A DNA stretch of 64,000 nucleotides. It comes from Anaerobiospirillum sp. NML120448 (lineage in GTDB: Bacteria > Pseudomonadota > Gammaproteobacteria > Enterobacterales > Succinivibrionaceae). The first letter of the stretch is position 1; each line of letters begins with the position of its first letter. The position numbers were made by a program, and so were the translations under genes. Location: positions 1-64,000 of the forward strand of contig NZ_JALKIM010000003.1 in NCBI RefSeq assembly GCF_023050945.1, in the 5' to 3' direction. This document shows positions 34,899 through 43,879 of the stretch, piece after piece. The notes beneath the pieces are model-generated. The model made no database searches, was not told the DNA's origin, and saw only the letters and a list, made by a program, of their open reading frames with translations.

Positions 34899-36578
34899 AT
34901 GGATATCGATTATCGTTTCTTTGTCTCCCACAGAGCGAATAATGCTGCGTGGAATTTGCTCTGTGCTAATAATGCACCAGTGATTTTAACTTTTGTGCAT
35001 GAGGCTTATATTAAGCAGTCTCGTACTAGTGCCCCTGAGTCTGAGTTAGTAGAGATTTTAAAGGACATTATTTTCACTATTAATGGTGGATATCTCAATG
35101 TTGAGAGTAGTTCTTTAGATAACAGTAATTTCTACCAAGAATATTTGGAAGAATCGGGTGCTGATGTCGATAGCGTGCCACAAGAGGCTAGTGCAGGTAG
35201 CGAGGGTTTCGATGGTAGCGCTAATGGTGCTATGCAAAGTGCTATGTTATCAGCCCAAAAGATAGCTGAGCGTAAGAAGAAAGAAGAAGAGCGTTTAAAT
35301 AGCGCAGAGCTTAAAGACGATCCAATTTACTACTTACGCCAATGGTCATCAGAGTCGCTACGCTACTTTTACTGTGAGTATGATGGTCAAACAGGTACTG
35401 AGCCTTTATACAAAATTACTCCAGAACTACAAAAAGCCTATTCTTTTGTAGTGAGCATGAATGAGTACTCTAATAACTTTGTGCCAACAGAGTCCCGCTT
35501 TAAAGAAATTTTAGAGATTTTAAAAGAAGTTCATATGAGTACTGAGGGCAATGCCCAAATGTACTTGGACGATTTATTAGCACAAAGAGCTGCTTTAGAT
35601 GAAAAGATTGAAAAGGCCAAAAAGGGCGAAGTTATCAGTCTTTCTGACTCACAAATTCGTGAGCGTTTCTTACAGTTCCAGCACGATGCCATTGAGCTTT
35701 TAGACGATTTTAGGCAGGTAGATGCTAACTTGTGTAATCTTGATAAGGAGATTATGCAAGACATCTTAAACTGGACAGGCCCTAGAGGCGAGTTGTTAGA
35801 TAAGTACTTTGATCAAAATGAATACATTGAAAACACTGATCAAGGTCGCTCAGTAAAGGCATTCTCTCGTTTATTGCTGTCATCCTCTGATGATGAGCTA
35901 ATTATGACGAGAATTGACAACTTAATTAACCATAAAGCTGTTGCCTCTTTGCACAAGGACGAGCGTATTCATAATATCCATGATTCATGGCTAAATGCTC
36001 GTTTAAACATTGAGCGCATTATGGGTGCCTCAACTAAGCGTATTAAGAGCTTCTTACAGCCTGCTAATTTAGATGCTAATCGTTTCTTAAAAGAGCGTAT
36101 TAAATCCATCACCCAAAAGGTTTCCGATTTAACCAAAGAAGATGGTTTAGAGGTATTGCCGCCAGAGTTATTTGAGCTTGAAATACCAAGAGCAGAAATT
36201 AATTTGCCATATGATCGCCCATTGGCCTCAGTATCAGATCGTTTAGAGTTTAATACTGAAATTAAAAAGGACGAATTTAAGGCTGATGACCATAAGCTCT
36301 TTGATCAAGTAGTGGTTAACCCAGAGTTGTTAGCTAGCCGTATTAGTGAGTTTATGGATAACGCTGACGAGGTCGATTTATACGACATTGTGCAAAAGTA
36401 TCCTTTAGATCATGGTATTACCGAGCTTACAACCTATGTGAAGTTAGCTATGCTGGGATTTGACCTTATCGAAGATCCTGATCGCTACGATCTCTATCGC
36501 TGGGAGGCATTAGACCCTGATGGCAATAGAGTAGCTCGTGTTGCAAAGTTAAAACATCTTACTTTAAAGCGCCGCTAA
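34899..36578 (+). CDS. jetA: JetA/MksF-like kleisin (DUF3375) of an SMC complex
   Basis: JetA is the kleisin-like subunit that closes the ring of the Wadjet/MksBEF family of SMC complexes, which recognise and compact DNA. The 559-residue product shows the DUF3375 pattern: an N-terminal APVILTFVHEAYIK segment, the FVPTESRFKEILEILKE block, SQIRERFLQFQHDAIELL and QGRSVKAFSRLL. An acidic low-complexity insertion (about 75-130) precedes YYLRQWSSESLRYF, and the C-terminal half is extended by a winged-helix-like region (PLDHGITELTTYVKLAML). jetB begins 30 bp downstream, so the three genes form an operon. MukF is the alternative assignment, but the motifs are those of DUF3375. Confidence 0.85.
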   Translation: MDIDYRFFVSHRANNAAWNLLCANNAPVILTFVHEAYIKQSRTSAPESELVEILKDIIFTINGGYLNVESSSLDNSNFYQEYLEESGADVDSVPQEASAGSEGFDGSANGAMQSAMLSAQKIAERKKKEEERLNSAELKDDPIYYLRQWSSESLRYFYCEYDGQTGTEPLYKITPELQKAYSFVVSMNEYSNNFVPTESRFKEILEILKEVHMSTEGNAQMYLDDLLAQRAALDEKIEKAKKGEVISLSDSQIRERFLQFQHDAIELLDDFRQVDANLCNLDKEIMQDILNWTGPRGELLDKYFDQNEYIENTDQGRSVKAFSRLLLSSSDDELIMTRIDNLINHKAVASLHKDERIHNIHDSWLNARLNIERIMGASTKRIKSFLQPANLDANRFLKERIKSITQKVSDLTKEDGLEVLPPELFELEIPRAEINLPYDRPLASVSDRLEFNTEIKKDEFKADDHKLFDQVVVNPELLASRISEFMDNADEVDLYDIVQKYPLDHGITELTTYVKLAMLGFDLIEDPDRYDLYRWEALDPDGNRVARVAKLKHLTLKRR

Positions 36579-36608
36579 TGGTGTATTTCTCTGATTTTGG
36601 GAAGCTAT

Positions 36609-37535
36609 ATGTCAATCTATGATGAAAATGGTGCTAATAACAATCAGCACAATGGACAAAATTATCCTGAGCTCTTAGGTCAGCTAGAAACAAATAAGGG
36701 CGGTGAACATGGCTATGCAGATGGCTTTACTTTAAGTCCTGCCTCCTCATATGAGGATGATATGGCTGGTGAGTATAGCGATGAAGACCAGTCTGTAGAG
36801 GCGGTTGAGTCTGCTGAGGCAGCTGCTGCTGCTAATGCTAGCAGTGCTAAAAATACCACACGTTTAGTGAAGCCTGGTGCTTTAGTAGTATTTTTATTAA
36901 AGAACTACATTGATCGTGAAGACGATAAGGTTTTATTTGAGTCCTTAATCCGTCAAGAGCGTGAAGTTGAGGAATTCTGCCGTCGTCTATTCTTACGTTT
37001 AGTAGTAGACCAGGACGCAGGATATGCTTATGTACGTTCCTTAACTGATGAAGAATTGCCTACTGATGCAGGCCAAAGACCTCCTCAGCTATTAAGCAAG
37101 CGACCATTACCGTTTTATGAGAGCTTTATGCTTATCATCTTACGCCAAAGACTATTAGAGTTTGATATGTCAGGACAATTTGGTCGTTTAGTATTAGAGC
37201 GCTCTGAGATTATTTCTTTAGTAAAAACCTTTGTACATAACATTACCAATGAGAAGCGTTTAGACGATAGCTTAAACAAGGCCATTGATAACTTATGTTC
37301 TTTAGGTTTATTAGGTAAGAACAATTCTGGTAACAGTGCCAGAAAGGAAAATAAGCTCTTAGATCGTATTGAGATTAAGCGCATTATTAGTGTGATTGTT
37401 ACCCCTGAAATTCTCAAGCAAGCTGATGACTTGTTAGACAGCTATGTTAAGCACATTCAAGATGGTGGTCGTGCTAAGAATCGCCTTACTACCGAAAATG
37501 ATGCTTCTTATGACTTTGGCTCTTTAGAGGACTAG
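36609..37535 (+). CDS. jetB: JetB/MksE-like subunit (DUF4194) of an SMC complex
   Basis: JetB is the KITE-type winged-helix subunit that binds the kleisin. The 308-residue product has an acidic N-terminal tail (1 to about 85, with a short Ala run) not typical of the family, then a winged-helix region ([40 protein letters not shown]) and [20 protein letters not shown], which fits DUF4194. A second winged-helix-like segment follows ([20 protein letters not shown] and [19 protein letters not shown]). The ATG at 36609 is preferred to a TTG 12 bases earlier because a GGGAAG site sits 5 bases before it. It lies between jetA and jetC with gaps of 30 and 14 bp. Confidence 0.83.
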   Translation: MSIYDENGANNNQHNGQNYPELLGQLETNKGGEHGYADGFTLSPASSYEDDMAGEYSDEDQSVEAVESAEAAAAANASSAKNTTRLVKPGALVVFLLKNYIDREDDKVLFESLIRQEREVEEFCRRLFLRLVVDQDAGYAYVRSLTDEELPTDAGQRPPQLLSKRPLPFYESFMLIILRQRLLEFDMSGQFGRLVLERSEIISLVKTFVHNITNEKRLDDSLNKAIDNLCSLGLLGKNNSGNSARKENKLLDRIEIKRIISVIVTPEILKQADDLLDSYVKHIQDGGRAKNRLTTENDASYDFGSLED

Positions 37536-37549
37536 TACAGGTTTTATTT

Positions 37550-40500
37550 ATGCAAGATCAATCTTTAATTGGTGATGAGCCTATGGCTAAGTCTAATATG
37601 GGGGCATTAGAGCTTGATTTTAGCTCTAATGAAGCAATTGAGATTCAAAAGGCAAATGAATCCCATACCACTAGCGAAGGCGGTGATGGTGCTAGCGATA
37701 GTGCTAGTGCTAGTGCCAGCGCTGGTGCCGATGCTACTAAGATGGTAGAGCAGGAGAATGCTCAGGAGCAGGGTGTTGCGGATGCAGCTGATGCAGCAGG
37801 GGCCGCTGTGGCTGCTGGGGCCACTGAGGCCGCAGTAGTTGCTGCAGGGGCAGCTGAGCAAAAGGGCAGTGAACAGATGGTTGAGGTTGGAAGTGATAGC
37901 TTGCTTGAGATTGCAGATGGGCAAGATGTACTTTCTTTATCTCAAGAGGAAATTGAGCGCTTTGCACGTCGCCCTGTTAATGTCGATGGCTTTAGATTAG
38001 AGCGTGTTGATGTTTATAACTGGGGTAGCTTTAATAATAACGTTAAGACTGTATATTTTGGTGGTCAAAATGTACTTATGACTGGTGATAACGGCGCTGG
38101 TAAGTCTTCTATTATTGATGCTATCACTGTATTGTTATATGACGTAAAGAAGATTACTTTTAACCAGGCAGCAGGTGCTGAGAAGGGTGAACGTAATCTG
38201 GCATCTTATGTGTTAGGTCTTTATAAGAACGACAATAGCTCTGGCGTTAAGACTGAGCTGGGTTTACGTTCTAAAGATAAAGCAGTATTAACCATTATCA
38301 TGGCATCTTTCTACAACCAAAAGTTAGATGAGCATGTAGTGTTAATTCAGTGCTTGGTCATGATGAAGCCTAAGACCAGCCCTTCACGTTATTACTTTAT
38401 TGCCAATAAAGACTTTAACTTACAGCAAGATATCTTGCCTGTTAAGGATATTCGTGAGCTTGGTGCAAAGCTTAAGAAGCTCGGTGCTACTCGTTTTGAC
38501 CAATTTGGTGAGTACTATAGCCAGATGCAGCGCCTCTTTGGTATTGAGAATACCAAAGTTTTAGACCTGTTCTATAAGACCATTTCCATGAAGTCAATTA
38601 GCAATATTTCTGACTTCGTACGCAAGCAAATGCTTGAGGACTTTAATGGTGATGAGTTAGTAGAGCAATTAGTTGAGCGCTTTAATGACCTTGATGCCTC
38701 CTACAAGAGCGTAGAGGAGGCTAAAAAGCAGGTTGAAGCTCTAGAGCCTATTTGCCAAAAGGGTGAAGAGTATAAGAGCATCCAATCTCAAATTGAGTTT
38801 TTACAAAAGTGTGATGCGGGTGCTCCTCCATACCTTTACAAGAAAAAGTCTGAGTTCTTACAAGTAGAGATTGAGAAGAGCCAAGAGCGTATTGCCCAGC
38901 TTAACAGTGAGACTCAAACTATCAATGCTGATCTTGAGCGCCTTGATAATCAAATTATTGAGGCTAAATCAGAATTAGAGCAGCAAGGTGGTCACCGCTT
39001 AGATAGCTTAAATCAGGATTTAAAGCAATATCAGGCTGATAGAGACCGTATCCATAACGCTTATGAGAAGTTTAGCCGCTTATTAGCTCAGGTAGGTATG
39101 CCTCCTGTTGATACTCAACAGAAGTTTAGTAAGTTACATACTGATCTTAATGCTCTGCATAACAATTTAGATGAAAAGTTAAATAGCTTTGAGAATCATA
39201 CTGCTGAAAGAACAGTGGAGCTCGATAAGCTAACTAGCCGTCTTAATGAGTTAGGCACTGAGATTAGCTCTTTAGTTAATAGAAAAAACAATATCCCTGC
39301 ACGTTATATTGATATTCGTAAAGAGATTGTTTCCCATATTGGCTGTAAAGAGAGTGACTTGCCTTTTGCTGGTGAGTTAATGCAAATCAAGGCCGAGGAA
39401 AAGGCGAAGTGGGAATTAGCTATTGAAAAGGTCTTACATAGCTTTGCTATTTCCATGTTGGTACCTGAGCAATACTATCGTGCTGTAACTGAGTATGTTA
39501 ATAAGCACGATTTAGGCATGCGCTTGGTATTCTTCCGTATTAAAGAGAATGACTTTAATAACAAGAATACTATCAACACTTCCTTGGGTTCTCAGTTTGC
39601 CGGTCAGCTTAATGGCTTTGGCCGTCGCAGTGGTTCTGAAACTTTACCAAGAAAGATCGAGATTAAAAACGATCCTACTTTCCAAAATTATTTAAGACAG
39701 TTTTTAGAGCGCTCTTATAACTTTGTTTGTACCGAAGATCTTGATGAGTACCGTCAAGAGCGTATGGCTTTAACCCCATCAGGTATGAACAAGACTGGCG
39801 GACGTAACGAAAAGGACGATAGACGTAGCCGTACAGGCAATGATTATGTCTTAGGTTGGACTAACGAAGATAAGATTAAGTTATTAAAGAGCGAATTTAG
39901 CGCACTTAATAATCAGCATATTACTGCCAAAGAGGCTCTTAAGAACTTAAGACAGGAACGTGCTACTATCTCTAATCAGATTACTGTCATCAAGAACTTA
40001 CAAGATTATCAGTCTTACAACCAGATTGATTATCAAAGCATTGATGAGCGTATTGCCCGTGTTAGGGATGAAATTGCTGAGTTGCAACGTACCAATGATG
40101 TATTTGCTACCTTGCAAAAGCGCTTAGAGCAATACAACCAAGATCGTATTATCTTACGTGAGCGCCTCCAGACTAATTCTAAAGAGTTAGGTCAGGTGCA
40201 ATCTCGTAATGAGACCAATGTGCGTGAATTTCAAAACGCCATGGACTTATCTGAGCCTGTTAAGTTCTTAAGCGACAACATTAAGCACGGTGTTGAAAAG
40301 TTAATTGAAAATGCCTTAAGACGTCTTCGTCACTCTACCTTAGAGTATGAGTATATTGACGTAGTTATGTCTGAGGTACAAAACAACTTAAAGCAAGAAA
40401 TTGGTAAGCTTAAGTCCAATGAGTCTAGCATTGCTCAAGAGCTGGTTAATATGCAAAGCCGCTTTAGCCAGACCTTTGTTGTGGCTGCTAGAAATCTTGA

Positions 40501-42103
40501 TGCTTCTCGTGCTGCTGCCTGGGAGGACTTTAAGGTCTTCTTAGATAAGTTAATGACTGATGATTTACCACGCTTTGTTGATGCTTTTAAGGACAAGCTC
40601 AATCGTGAGACCATTGATCAGCTCGGTACTTTAAATGCAGCTTTAATTACTCATTGCCGCAAGATCAAAGAGCGTATTGCTGATATTAATATCATCATGA
40701 AGGATGTGGACTTCAATGTGGATCGTTATATCCAAATGGAGGCCCGTGAAAATCCTGATGTAGAAATTAAGCAATTTAGAATTGACCTACGTAACTGCAC
40801 TAGCACCTCTAATGCTGACGGTAGCTTAGAAAATGCTGAAAGCCGATTCTATCAGGTTAAAGCCTTGATTGACCGCTTTAAGGGTGAAGTTAACGGTGCT
40901 GACATTGATCGCCGCTGGAGAAATAAGGTTACCGATGTTAAGCAGTGGTTCGATTTTGCAGCCTCTGAGCATAGCCGCATAGATGATAGTCAAACTGATT
41001 ACTATGAGGATTCAGGTGGTAAGTCTGGTGGTCAGAAAGAAAAGCTTGCTTATACAGTATTAGCTTCTTCTATTGCTTATCAGTATCGCTCTAAAGCCCG
41101 TCAAAAGGGTGGTCTATTAGTTAATAGCGCACTTGATAGTGGCATGAGCGTAGATGAAGTACATGGACAGCAAGATAATTCTTCATTATCTTATAACTAC
41201 GCTGATCGCTCTTACCGCTTTGTAGTTATCGATGAGGCCTTTGGTCGTGGTTCTCCACAGTCTGTAGACTATGCTTTAACTTTATTTAGTAAGTTTAATT
41301 TGCAGCTGTTAATTGCTACCCCAATGCAAAAGCTCGATATTATTGAGAAGTATGTTAACCATGTAGCTTTTGTTTATCGTGATGAAGAAAGTCACGAGTC
41401 TACAGTAGTTAACTATGAGCTCGATGATTACATTATTAAGCGTAAGCTTAAAGAGCAGGTAGCAAAAGCTCCGTTCATGAGTGCTAATGCTAAGTCTCAA
41501 GGCGATGCTATTAGTGCTTTAAGTGCCGAGGAGGCAGATGAGCTCTATCAGAAGCTGGATGAGCGCATTTTAAATGAGCAAGGCAAGTTTGCAGGCCCTC
41601 GAGCCACACCAGATATTAGTGATGATGCTAAAGCCATTATTACTAAGAGTGCTACTAAGGCCAAGGGTAAAGACCAAGCTAAAGGCCAGTCAGACAGCCA
41701 AGAAAATAGCTCTGAGTTGACTCAACAGTCAATGTTAGGTTCACTCTTTAGCGATGACGATATGGTAGAGGCACAACCTCAAACTCAGTCTAAGTTAAAG
41801 GATGCTCAGGGTCATTATTTTGATGCTGAGGCTTATGCTACTAAGATTAAAGAACAGCGCAAGATTAGTGAGCAACAGCGTACTGAGGCCGCTTTATCTA
41901 AACTTGATTTCTTAGAGTCATTACATCAAGAAGCTCTAGTGGAAGATGAAAATGACGTGGTGGTAGGCGTAGTTAGTGACGAGGAAGTTGAAGTTGCTAA
42001 TGTAAGTAAGCCAAAACGCTCTAAGAAAAAGAGTGAAGAGGAAGAAGAGCCTAAATATGCCCATTCTCTTGAGGACTTAATGGTCATCGAAGAAGATGAG
42101 TAG
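37550..42103 (+). CDS. jetC: JetC/MksB-like SMC ATPase with unusual terminal extensions
   Basis: JetC is the SMC-type ATPase that drives DNA loop extrusion in Wadjet/Mks complexes. The Walker A GDNGAGKSS lies near residue 180, a long coiled coil with central hinge spans about 430-1120, the ABC signature SGGKSGGQKEK is near 1155 and the Walker B FVVIDEAFGRGS near 1225. The ATPase is therefore intact. At 1517 residues it is several hundred longer than usual. The extra length is an Ala/Ser/Gly-rich N-terminal tail of about 135 residues before the first conserved strand (RLERVDVYNWGSF), and an acidic, Gln/Lys-rich tail of about 180 residues after the D-loop region. No jetD (MksG) nuclease gene follows; the operon ends at a terminator and then mlaA. 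Confidence 0.88.
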   Translation: MQDQSLIGDEPMAKSNMGALELDFSSNEAIEIQKANESHTTSEGGDGASDSASASASAGADATKMVEQENAQEQGVADAADAAGAAVAAGATEAAVVAAGAAEQKGSEQMVEVGSDSLLEIADGQDVLSLSQEEIERFARRPVNVDGFRLERVDVYNWGSFNNNVKTVYFGGQNVLMTGDNGAGKSSIIDAITVLLYDVKKITFNQAAGAEKGERNLASYVLGLYKNDNSSGVKTELGLRSKDKAVLTIIMASFYNQKLDEHVVLIQCLVMMKPKTSPSRYYFIANKDFNLQQDILPVKDIRELGAKLKKLGATRFDQFGEYYSQMQRLFGIENTKVLDLFYKTISMKSISNISDFVRKQMLEDFNGDELVEQLVERFNDLDASYKSVEEAKKQVEALEPICQKGEEYKSIQSQIEFLQKCDAGAPPYLYKKKSEFLQVEIEKSQERIAQLNSETQTINADLERLDNQIIEAKSELEQQGGHRLDSLNQDLKQYQADRDRIHNAYEKFSRLLAQVGMPPVDTQQKFSKLHTDLNALHNNLDEKLNSFENHTAERTVELDKLTSRLNELGTEISSLVNRKNNIPARYIDIRKEIVSHIGCKESDLPFAGELMQIKAEEKAKWELAIEKVLHSFAISMLVPEQYYRAVTEYVNKHDLGMRLVFFRIKENDFNNKNTINTSLGSQFAGQLNGFGRRSGSETLPRKIEIKNDPTFQNYLRQFLERSYNFVCTEDLDEYRQERMALTPSGMNKTGGRNEKDDRRSRTGNDYVLGWTNEDKIKLLKSEFSALNNQHITAKEALKNLRQERATISNQITVIKNLQDYQSYNQIDYQSIDERIARVRDEIAELQRTNDVFATLQKRLEQYNQDRIILRERLQTNSKELGQVQSRNETNVREFQNAMDLSEPVKFLSDNIKHGVEKLIENALRRLRHSTLEYEYIDVVMSEVQNNLKQEIGKLKSNESSIAQELVNMQSRFSQTFVVAARNLDASRAAAWEDFKVFLDKLMTDDLPRFVDAFKDKLNRETIDQLGTLNAALITHCRKIKERIADINIIMKDVDFNVDRYIQMEARENPDVEIKQFRIDLRNCTSTSNADGSLENAESRFYQVKALIDRFKGEVNGADIDRRWRNKVTDVKQWFDFAASEHSRIDDSQTDYYEDSGGKSGGQKEKLAYTVLASSIAYQYRSKARQKGGLLVNSALDSGMSVDEVHGQQDNSSLSYNYADRSYRFVVIDEAFGRGSPQSVDYALTLFSKFNLQLLIATPMQKLDIIEKYVNHVAFVYRDEESHESTVVNYELDDYIIKRKLKEQVAKAPFMSANAKSQGDAISALSAEEADELYQKLDERILNEQGKFAGPRATPDISDDAKAIITKSATKAKGKDQAKGQSDSQENSSELTQQSMLGSLFSDDDMVEAQPQTQSKLKDAQGHYFDAEAYATKIKEQRKISEQQRTEAALSKLDFLESLHQEALVEDENDVVVGVVSDEEVEVANVSKPKRSKKKSEEEEEPKYAHSLEDLMVIEEDE

Positions 42104-42123
42104 GCTCATTAAATAATAAGCAA

Positions 42124-42160
42124 TAGGCACCTAATAAGTATTGTTAGGTGCCTAAATTTT
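42124..42160 (+). terminator. Terminator of the jetABC operon
   Basis: An 11-bp perfect stem TAGGCACCTAA/TTAGGTGCCTA (42124-42134, 42144-42154) is followed by AATTTTAAT. It lies 21 bp after the jetC stop, so transcription ends here and no fourth gene follows. Confidence 0.85.
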
Positions 42161-42971
42161 AATAAAGCTACTAATGAGCAGCGGTTCAATAAGCAATTTG
42201 GCAGCTCTTAGCCAAACCAACTCAAGTTACAAAGCTAGCCAAGCCAATTAAGAGCAAGCTGTTTCCAGCACTAACAAGCTCTGCAATCTACGCCATGCTC
42301 TGCAAAGCCAAGCTCAGTCAAGCTTTGCCATGCTTCTCCTAGCCAAGCGCATTAAAGCTAAGTTTCACTTAGAGAGTGCAAGCAAGGTTAAAGCTTATTA
42401 AAGCCATTCAAGCTAAGCTAATCTTAGCTTAGCTGAGAAATGCTTACGCTAAGGTGGCTAGGGCTGGTTGTCTGGGCAGGGCTTAGCTGAGCAGGGAAAG
42501 TAAAGGGGCTTGATTGGTTGGCTGGGGATAGCACAAAACTTGGGAGTAAGTTTGCTTATTTGTTTATTGACTGACTGGCTGGCTATCTGACTGGCTATGG
42601 TGCTGTAGGGCTTAGTTAAGTAATGCCGATCTAGCTCTAACAAAGTAAAGCAAGGAATGGCTAAAATTAGCTCTTGTCTAAACCAAAGTTACATATAGGG
42701 CTAACTCTTAGTTTTAGTTAAGATCGGGGCATTAGGGGCTAAATAGTGAACATAAATAGCTCTTGGTTAAATGTTTGGTCTTAGTGGCTAATATTAGGTT
42801 TTAGTTAAGTAGATGGATGGAGTGCCCCTAATCAGGGCGCTAAGAGCCAAAATGTAGCAAAGTAGAGATTTTTCCTATAATCAATGGTTAAAACTGATAT
42901 TTTACTTGTTTACAGTTTTATTGCTCCATTAATAGGAACACTCGTAAGCTACGATGGTAATGGTGATTAAT
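42161..42971. other. Intergenic region with repetitive AAGCC/AGCTAAG words
   Basis: The gap of about 800 bp between jetC and mlaA has no supported gene and no trace of jetD in either strand. From about 42180 to 42460 it is dense in CCAAGC, AGCTAAGC and their complements, able to fold on itself; from 42500 to 42620 it has TGGCTGGCTAT and TGACTGGCT direct repeats. A -10-like TATAAT at 42876-42881 could serve mlaA, but its -35 is poor. Confidence 0.5.
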
Positions 42972-43799
42972 ATGTTTAAGCGATTTATTGGAGCAAGCGC
43001 TCTGTGTGCTACTTTGTTAGTGTCAGCACTTAATATTCCTAGCGCTCAGGCAGCTCATGGCAATTACAATCCTATGATGCCAAGACAGCTTAGTGCTCAG
43101 GCAGCATCTGCTGATTATACTTATGGCTATAGTATTCTCTCAGGCCATGCTATTGATACTTTAGAGGGCCCTAATCGCTATATGTGGTACTTAAATTACG
43201 ATATTTTAGACCACTATGTATTGCGTCCTGTAGCTCATGGTTATGCTATGTTGCCTCGTGGGGTGCAAGATTCCATGGGTAATTTCTTTAATAATCTTTC
43301 TGAGATTAATAACGTGCCTAATAATATGTTAGTAGGCCGTTTTGCAGACTCTGGTACCTCTTTAGCCCGCTTAGTGATTAACAGTACTATAGGCATATTA
43401 GGATTTTTTGATGTCGCCTCTCATATTGGCCTTAAGTACACTCCTATGGCTATGACTACAGTATTAGGCAAAGGCAAGGTTGAGCAGGGCCCATTTATAA
43501 TGGTGCCTTTTTATGGTCCAACTACAGCACGTGATATCCATGGTGATACTATTGATGGTTTACCTTTCTACGCTCTTTCTTGGCCTGTAACTGTAGGTAA
43601 ATTTGTCCTTGAGGGTGTTCATAACCGTGCTCAACTAATTGATCAAGAATCAGTAGTTGATAATGCTGTGGATCCATATATTCAAACACGTGATGTGTAT
43701 TTAATGTATGGAGAAAACAAGGTTAATCCTATTGCCGAAGGCGAGGTCGAAAGTAGCGACGACTTTGATGAAAGCCTGTTAGATGAAATTGACGGCTAA
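42972..43799 (+). CDS. mlaA: MlaA (VacJ) family phospholipid-transport protein
   Basis: MlaA sits in the outer membrane and removes misplaced phospholipids from the outer leaflet, passing them to MlaC. Family motifs are clear: LEGPNRYMWYLNYDILDHYV, LRPVAHGYAMLPRGVQDSMG, NNMLVGRF, NSTIGILGFFDVA, GPFIMVPFYGPTTARD and LSWPVTVGKFVLEGVHNRAQ, then DPYIQTRDVYLM. The N-terminus is a signal peptide ending IPSAQA, but the only nearby cysteine (SALCATLL) is inside the hydrophobic core and no lipobox is evident, whereas E. coli MlaA is a lipoprotein. I start at the ATG at 42972 (GGTGA 5 bases upstream); two ATGs at 42954 and 42960 in the same frame would add up to six residues. No other mla gene is near. 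A strong terminator follows. Confidence 0.9.
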   Translation: MFKRFIGASALCATLLVSALNIPSAQAAHGNYNPMMPRQLSAQAASADYTYGYSILSGHAIDTLEGPNRYMWYLNYDILDHYVLRPVAHGYAMLPRGVQDSMGNFFNNLSEINNVPNNMLVGRFADSGTSLARLVINSTIGILGFFDVASHIGLKYTPMAMTTVLGKGKVEQGPFIMVPFYGPTTARDIHGDTIDGLPFYALSWPVTVGKFVLEGVHNRAQLIDQESVVDNAVDPYIQTRDVYLMYGENKVNPIAEGEVESSDDFDESLLDEIDG

Positions 43800-43810
43800 T
43801 AATTACTAAT

Positions 43811-43845
43811 GCCCCCTAAGAGAACGCTCTTAGGGGCTTTATTTA
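43811..43845 (+). terminator. Terminator of mlaA
   Basis: A perfect 10-bp stem CCCCTAAGAG/CTCTTAGGGG with a 4-base loop (43813-43836) is followed by CTTTATTTAT, 14 bp after the mlaA stop. Confidence 0.9.
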
Positions 43846-43879
43846 TCTGTTAGATCCTAAAAGTTGAGGAGAGCTCTTA

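Noticed and set aside
34899-42103. MukF-MukE-MukB assignment for the SMC operon
   Set aside because: The order kleisin, small subunit, ATPase is similar, but the N-terminal APVILTF block, the QIRERFLQF segment and the ATPase motifs fit DUF3375/DUF4194/JetC better than MukFEB.
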